Shown: positions 63,878-64,000 of the stretch, piece after piece
How the letters are laid out: each line of letters opens with the position of its first letter
How positions within the stretch are numbered: position 1 is the stretch's first letter
Assembly (NCBI GenBank): GCA_963662155.1
Contig: OY759269.1
Span: forward strand, 9,479,198 to 9,543,197
DNA: 64,000 bases
Direction: 5' to 3'
Source of the DNA: Lamellibrachia columna
Lineage: Eukaryota; Annelida; Polychaeta; Sabellida; Siboglinidae
Position numbers and translations under genes: made by a program
The notes under the pieces: generated by a model
What the model was told of the DNA's origin: nothing
Seen by the model: the letters and a program-made list of their open reading frames with translations, nothing else
Database searches by the model: none

Positions 63878-64000
63878 GTTAGTCAGTTGTTTCAGTTATT
63901 GCCAGTTCATAAATTTATTCCCAAGTTTTTCTTACTAGATGACGAATAGTTCCTCACATTTCTAAGAATTAAACGAATGTTTGATCAAATTGGTAGTTTT

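Overview
All coordinates, exon borders and repeat counts here were read by hand from the sequence; nothing was searched against a database. The window is animal nuclear DNA. It has GT-AG introns, tRNA-derived SINEs, decayed LINE, hAT and Tc1/mariner-type elements, and long tandem arrays, and it shows no bacterial gene organisation. The repeat types and the style of the encoded protein suggest a marine invertebrate, perhaps a mollusc or another lophotrochozoan. That placement is an inference with low confidence.

Nearly the whole window is one plus-strand gene that runs off both ends as far as I can tell. I can chain 47 coding exons from 840 to 63877 in which every intron phase agrees and no stop interrupts, 7926 coding bases or 2642 codons in total. 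The N-terminal part (exons 1-15, 840-28240) is not a family I recognise. It alternates helical stretches with cysteine-containing beta-rich stretches, has a SAP-like helical motif in exon 7 and a dibasic RQKR site in exon 5. Exon 16 opens with an RRRR furin-like site. From there the protein is a chain of about 15 fibronectin-III-like repeats with the signatures W-x(3-5)-D-P-E-S-G, A-V-G-T, Y-Y-V-T-V-x-A-V-N-G-A-G and V-D-x-T-P-P, with a PAN/apple-like cysteine module in exon 19. This points to a large secreted or cell-surface protein.

The remarkable part is the introns. About 24 kb, over a third of the window, is tandem repeat: 34-bp (1-783), 76-bp (3108-3990), 59-bp (3990-18275, about 225 copies), 72-bp (22771-23892), 70-bp (31731-35142), 47-bp (39203-40048), about 107-bp (44606-45453), about 100-bp (47145-48041), 40-bp (50747-51028) and 38-bp (51901-54252). 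In eight of these the unit contains a splice site of the adjoining exon plus some of that exon's coding edge: the 3' splice sites of exons 1, 10, 18, 29 and 34, and the 5' splice sites of exons 3, 31 and 35. Use of a duplicated copy instead of the real site appears to lead to an in-frame stop in all cases I read. This recurrent amplification of exon-intron junctions within one gene is the best candidate for something undescribed.

Mobile DNA sits in the same introns: a Tigger/pogo-like deletion derivative with TA duplication (12165-13091) inside the 59-bp array, a 397-bp TA-flanked MITE (47445-47841) inside the exon 31 array, an hAT element with an 8-bp target duplication (61533-62941), three LINE remnants (35577-36870 plus; 41745-42110 minus; 58718-59171 minus), a GGGCC-rich possible DNA element (59707-60960), and several copies of two SINE families that share a central core.
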